A stretch of 8,974 bases of DNA from JAPXSY01 sp033812795 (lineage in GTDB: Bacteria; Verrucomicrobiota; Kiritimatiellia; RFP12; UBA1067): NCBI GenBank assembly GCA_033812795.1, contig JAPXSY010000100.1, positions 1 to 8,974 on the forward strand. The letters run 5' to 3'. Position 1 is the first letter of the stretch, and the number at the start of each line of letters is the position of its first letter. This document shows, piece by piece, positions 6,061-8,974 of this stretch. The notes beneath the pieces were generated by a model. It worked only from the letters and a program-made list of their open reading frames with translations. It was not told the DNA's origin and ran no database searches. The position numbers were made by a program, and so were the translations under genes.

Positions 6061-7581
6061 TCAGAACGGCTGATCCTCCAGCCCTTCCGACACCTGCGCG
6101 TCCCGGTTCTTCTTCTCCCGGTGCTGTTTCGCCCAGGCGGTGTAGCCGTTTTGCAACAGCCAATCGGCAGCGCCCACATGTCCGCGCAACGCGGCTTCTT
6201 TGCAGAGTTGAACCGCTTTGGTGTGGCTCGCGTCCACGCCGCGGCCATACTCGTAGAGTTGCGCCAGATTGAAAGCCGCCCCGGCGACTCCCTGCCGGAC
6301 GGCCTTGGCGAACCATGCCGCCGCCTGTTTTTCATCGCGCTCCACACCCTCGCCGCGCAGATAGAGCATCCCCAGATTGTTTTGGGAAGAGGCGAGACCT
6401 TTTTCTGCGGCCAGGGCAAAATGTCCGGCCGCCTTCACATAATCCTTCTCCACCCCCCGGCCGCGGTAGTACAGCGTCCCCAGCGCATGATGGGCGCGCG
6501 GGTAACCCTGTTGCGCGGACTTTTGATACCAGCGGAAAGCGCGCTCGGTGTCACGGGGCAGACCGCGCCCCTGTTCCAGCATCTGCCCGATAAAGAACTG
6601 CGCCCCCGCATGCCGGTGCTCCGCCGCTTTGGCGAACCAGTTCAGCGCCTTGAAGTCATCGCCTTTCAATCCCCGGCCATCGCGGTAAAGCATGCCGATG
6701 CTCACCATGGCCTCGACATGCCCCTGCTCCGCCGCGCGCCAATACCAGAGCCCCGCCTCACGGTCATCCTGCGGCACCCCGACACCCTGCGCGCACAGGA
6801 AGCCGTAATTGAACTGCCCGTCCGCATTCCCGCTTTCCGCCGCCTTGCGGTACCACTCCGCAGCCCGCGCCGGGTCTGCGGCAACGCCCACCCCCTTCTG
6901 ATACAGCCACCCCAGATTGTTCATGGCATGGGCATGGCCCTTTTCCGCTGCCCGCCGGAACAGATGAAACGCCAGTTCCTCGTCTTTCGGAACTCCGCGC
7001 CCTGCCGCATACAGCGTGGCGAGATTGTACTCGCCGTTCATGTCAGCCTGCAGCGCGGCCTGACGAAAATACGCGGCGGCCCGGCCGTCATCCGGCGCAA
7101 CCCCCTGCCCTTGATAGTACATCAGGCCCAGCCGATTCTGGGCCAGGGCCTGACCCTGCATAGCGGCGCGCTCATACCAGCGGCGCGCGTCCTCCGGCTG
7201 CGCCAAATTGAGTTCGCAGTCCACACCGACCAGATACTGGGCCAGCGCGTTGCCGGTCTCGGCATGCCGCGACATCAGGGGGCGTCCCTCCTCCAGATAG
7301 CGTTGCCGCGCCGTGTCGGTTAGCTTGCAGAGCGGCTCGTGCGCCGCATAGACCGCCAGCAGGAAACGAAAAAACGGCTGGCCCGATTCCGCCAGCTTCC
7401 GCACCCGCTCGACCGCCACGATGAACGCATCCAGCCCCCCCGCGGTCCGTGCGTTGATAAACAGGGAGACCGCTTCCCGGACCGGATCGGCCCCGGTGTC
7501 GGACGCTGATTCTTCCGGCCCGGCGCCGCTGCACGACAGCACCAGAAACCACGCCGCCGCCAAACACGCCGCCCGATTCAC
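6061..7581 (-). CDS. Sel1-repeat (TPR-like) lipoprotein
   Basis: The predicted product has 506 residues from a GTG start at 7581. Residues 1-17 form a short lipoprotein signal: MNR, a hydrophobic stretch, then the lipobox-like VLSC with Cys17 as lipidation site. After a helical region (about 33-105) comes a divergent 33-residue repeat (110-142), then nine Sel1 units of exactly 36 residues starting at 143, 179, 215, 251, 287, 323, 359, 395 and 431, and a partial unit at 467. Units follow A...LG.LY..G.GV..D...A..W...AAE.G. Sel1 solenoids are protein-interaction scaffolds; the partner is unknown. The lysine/arginine-rich tail (485-493) lacks repeats. The GTG is chosen because it creates the signal peptide, overlaps the TGA of the methyltransferase gene and has GAGGT four bases upstream. 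The frame also stays open upstream, antisense-free but overlapping the methyltransferase, and that part is a shadow. Confidence 0.88.
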   Translation of the reverse strand: MNRAACLAAAWFLVLSCSGAGPEESASDTGADPVREAVSLFINARTAGGLDAFIVAVERVRKLAESGQPFFRFLLAVYAAHEPLCKLTDTARQRYLEEGRPLMSRHAETGNALAQYLVGVDCELNLAQPEDARRWYERAAMQGQALAQNRLGLMYYQGQGVAPDDGRAAAYFRQAALQADMNGEYNLATLYAAGRGVPKDEELAFHLFRRAAEKGHAHAMNNLGWLYQKGVGVAADPARAAEWYRKAAESGNADGQFNYGFLCAQGVGVPQDDREAGLWYWRAAEQGHVEAMVSIGMLYRDGRGLKGDDFKALNWFAKAAEHRHAGAQFFIGQMLEQGRGLPRDTERAFRWYQKSAQQGYPRAHHALGTLYYRGRGVEKDYVKAAGHFALAAEKGLASSQNNLGMLYLRGEGVERDEKQAAAWFAKAVRQGVAGAAFNLAQLYEYGRGVDASHTKAVQLCKEAALRGHVGAADWLLQNGYTAWAKQHREKKNRDAQVSEGLEDQPF

Positions 7582-8405
7582 TTGTACCTCATCAGCGACA
7601 TGCCGCGCCTTTCGCGTCGGGGATCGGAGAGCAGCGCGTCCGAAACCGGCGTGATTCCCGAAATCACCCGGGAGTGTTTTCCACGCCACCCTTTCCGCCG
7701 CCCGTACACGGTCATCTGATACCCTCGCGACAGAAAGAGCGGGATATCGAGAATCCGGGCCAACCCATATAGGAAACGGATTCGGTTTTGCATCCCGCCG
7801 CACATCCCGGAGGCTTGGCGGCGGTCCACCCATTGCCGCACCAGCTGGACCCAGAACCGGCAGGTGTGGCGGAACCCCAGAACGTCGAAGCCGTCTTTTA
7901 GCAGATGAAAAATATCCTCCGCGTTGTACCGGACACCGGCCCCCGTCACCACCCGCTGCCGGTTGATCGCCGCAGCGATGCTGACCCGCTTGCGGTACTC
8001 GACCGTCAGAATGAAATGCCCCCCGGTCTTGAGCACCCGGTGGCACTCGCGTATAGCATCGGCAGCGGCCGCGCCGGACAGCAGGGTTCCGTGCGCCATC
8101 ACCACCACATCAAACTGCTTGTCCTCGAACGGCAACGTCCCGTCCGCGCCCGCGCACAACACGGTATCGCTGCCCAGAACCGATGCCACCAAGTTCCGGC
8201 GCTCGGGCGAGGTTTCCACACTCATCCAGTAACCGCCCGTCTGACGCAGAATCTGGCTCACACCGGCATGGGTGAAACCGATGTCCAAGCCCACCCGGGC
8301 GCCCCGCGCCTGCGTGTGCAGGAAATGAAGGACAGAACTGAGTTCACGCCGCAACGGGAGGGAACACAGAGTCCGATCCAAGCGTGTGTCTGGATTATCG
8401 CGCAT
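7578..8405 (-). CDS. Class I SAM-dependent methyltransferase (Methyltransf_11-like)
   Basis: This 275-residue protein has a Rossmann-type methyltransferase core. Motif I is LDIGFTHAG (40-48), followed by an acidic residue at the end of the next strand (Glu64 in MSVETS). GADGTLPFEDKQFDVVVMAHG (86-106) supplies motifs II-III, and ECHRVLKTGGHFILTV (120-135) is the usual post-motif segment. The glycine loop is unusual: GFTHAG replaces GxGxG, so SAM binding is likely but not certain. The C-terminal 140 residues, rich in Arg, Trp and aromatic residues, are not a domain I recognise and may set substrate choice, which is unknown. The ATG at 8405 is preferred over the adjacent GTG at 8408; GGAAAG upstream is a modest ribosome site. 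Its TGA overlaps the GTG of the Sel1 lipoprotein gene, indicating translational coupling and a shared pathway. Confidence 0.83.
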   Translation of the reverse strand: MRDNPDTRLDRTLCSLPLRRELSSVLHFLHTQARGARVGLDIGFTHAGVSQILRQTGGYWMSVETSPERRNLVASVLGSDTVLCAGADGTLPFEDKQFDVVVMAHGTLLSGAAAADAIRECHRVLKTGGHFILTVEYRKRVSIAAAINRQRVVTGAGVRYNAEDIFHLLKDGFDVLGFRHTCRFWVQLVRQWVDRRQASGMCGGMQNRIRFLYGLARILDIPLFLSRGYQMTVYGRRKGWRGKHSRVISGITPVSDALLSDPRRERRGMSLMRYK

Positions 8406-8644
8406 CACAACTGCTTTCCAAGGTGAATCCAGCTTAACACGCTGAAGCGGGGTTCGTCAACAAACCCGCCTGAAAAACCGACGTGCAGGCACATCACCGA
8501 TTCCCTTGAAACCCCGCCGGCAGGGATCGTTCCCCAGTACGGAGCGAATACATTCGTATATTCAGTAATCGGTTCGTGACAGGGGGGGGGAGTCATCGGG
8601 TACGGGTACGGGGTATGGCCAACGTTCACGTTCTTCAAATCGCC
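8406..8644. other. Intergenic region upstream of the methyltransferase gene
   Basis: I see no supported gene here. It contains a possible minus-strand promoter (8431-8460), an octamer-like CTTGAAACCCC (8505-8515), a run of nine G (8582-8590) and a GGGTAC/GGGTAT simple-repeat patch at about 8598-8618. A 103-codon minus-strand frame crosses it (8716 to 8405) and its stop overlaps the methyltransferase ATG, but its first third is hexamer repeat and its composition is not protein-like. Confidence 0.6.
8431..8460 (-). promoter_or_regulatory. Possible promoter of the methyltransferase-Sel1 pair
   Basis: On the minus strand TTGACG (8455-8460) is followed after 18 bp by TAAGCT (8431-8436), a 3-of-6 -10 match. 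The position, about 25 bp before the start codon, is right for the pair. The -10 box is weak, so this is tentative. Confidence 0.3.
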
Positions 8645-8698
8645 ATCGGGATCGGTATCGCTATCGGTATCGCTATCGGTATCGGAATCGGGATCGAT
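8645..8698. repeat. ATCGGN hexamer array, right block, first copy
   Basis: Nine consecutive hexamers in register: ATCGGG, ATCGGT, ATCGCT, ATCGGT, ATCGCT, ATCGGT, ATCGGA, ATCGGG, ATCGAT. It is the reverse-complement orientation of the array at 114-167. The trailing sequence TTGTTTCGCCACGGAACAC is nearly repeated after the second hexamer array (TTGTTTCACCACGAACAC, from 8818). Confidence 0.85.
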
Positions 8699-8722
8699 TG
8701 TTTCGCCACGGAACACTTTTTT

Positions 8723-8777
8723 GGTTTCTGGTTTCAGGGTTTCAGGGTTTCAAGGTTTCAGGGTTTCATGGTTTCAT
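8723..8777. repeat. GGTTTCNN octamer array, right block
   Basis: GGTTTC occurs at 8723 (7-bp unit) and then in perfect 8-bp register at 8730, 8738, 8746, 8754, 8762 and 8770. It is the reverse complement of the GAAACCNN array at 177-254. Confidence 0.85.
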
Positions 8778-8781
8778 CCAA

Positions 8782-8817
8782 ATCGGGGTCGGGATCGGGA
8801 TCGCTATCGGAATCGAT
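8782..8817. repeat. ATCGGG hexamer array, right block, second copy
   Basis: Six hexamers: ATCGGG, GTCGGG, ATCGGG, ATCGCT, ATCGGA, ATCGAT. They are joined to the preceding octamers through TCCAA. The stretch 8770-8797 is an exact 28-bp reverse complement of 155-182, spanning the octamer-hexamer junction. Confidence 0.85.
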
Positions 8818-8857
8818 TGTTTCACCACGAACACACGGGATGGCACTGCTCGGGTTT

Positions 8858-8890
8858 TTATCCACAGATTTACGCAGATTGCGCAGATTT
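8858..8890. repeat. CAGATT-type intergenic repeat
   Basis: CAGATT occurs three times (8865-8870, 8875-8880, 8884-8889), within TTATCCACAGATT, ACGCAGATT and GCGCAGATT. A related reverse-complement fragment is at 1614-1629. The sequence type resembles a short intergenic repeat I recall from several bacterial genomes; that recollection is not a database result. Confidence 0.5.
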
Positions 8891-8937
8891 TTTGGGCATC
8901 GCTCGGGTTTTTTGGAACGCCAGGGGGGAATTCCTGA

Positions 8938-8974
8938 TTTTCATGAAGTTTCATGTGTTTCACGGTTTCATCCA
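8938..8974. repeat. Start of another GTTTCA repeat block at the window edge
   Basis: Degenerate GTTTCA units (8948, 8957, 8965) end in GGTTTCATCCA, identical to the octamer-hexamer junction at 8770-8780. A third hexamer array probably continues beyond the window. Confidence 0.55.

Noticed and set aside
5979..6419. N-terminal extension of the FAD oxidoreductase to 6419
   Set aside because: It would overlap the Sel1 gene, hide the Tat signal and ignore the strong promoter and ribosome site directly before 5978. The long open frame is a GC-content effect.
7582..8046. N-terminal extension of the Sel1 protein to 8046
   Set aside because: The extension lies wholly within the methyltransferase gene in another frame, is low-complexity Arg/Gly/Pro, and would remove the lipoprotein signal starting at 7581.
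8405..8716. Minus-strand frame of 103 codons whose stop overlaps the methyltransferase ATG
   Set aside because: It begins with Asp-Ser-Asp-Thr repeats from the hexamer array, then proline-rich sequence from a simple repeat and a G9 run. The stop overlap is probably chance, though it looks like coupling.

Overview
The window is GC-rich and gene-dense: seven complete protein genes between about 368 and 8405, flanked on both sides by intergenic repeat DNA. A Tat-type signal, a lipoprotein signal and ordinary sigma70-like promoters indicate a Gram-negative-type bacterium. The compound intergenic repeats (GATNCC hexamers, GAAACCNN octamers, ATCCACAGATT/ACGCAGATT fragments) and the Tat-exported FAD oxidoreductase recall genomes of the Planctomycetota-Verrucomicrobiota-Kiritimatiellota group. 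That placement is inference from memory and not proven by the window.

Layout. 1-254: repeat block (octamers, TCGCGGG cluster, hexamers, octamers). 255-285: a strong intrinsic terminator. 300-1135: promoter and nagB (glucosamine-6-phosphate deaminase, +). 1137-3007: a minus-strand pair, folC followed by a Nudix hydrolase gene, with a small repeat remnant between them. 3008-3099: a 92-bp divergent promoter region between folC (-) and tilS (+); both genes lack a Shine-Dalgarno sequence and have a -10-like hexamer exactly 6 nt before the ATG, so both look leaderless. 3100-4599: tilS (tRNA-Ile lysidine synthetase, +). 4587-5978: Tat-exported FAD-dependent oxidoreductase (-), overlapping the tilS end by 13 bp and with its own promoter. 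6061-8405: a minus-strand pair, a class I methyltransferase gene followed by a Sel1-repeat lipoprotein gene, whose GTG start overlaps the methyltransferase stop. 8406-8974: gene-free, containing the same repeat families as the left end but in the opposite orientation.

Most genes are housekeeping: amino-sugar catabolism, folate polyglutamylation, tRNA modification and nucleotide clean-up. The least explained coding part is the translationally coupled methyltransferase/Sel1-lipoprotein pair. I see no CRISPR array, tRNA, rRNA, transposase, phage gene or recognisable defence system. The most distinctive non-coding signals are the inverted compound repeats that bracket the gene block and the paired leaderless-type promoters of folC and tilS.
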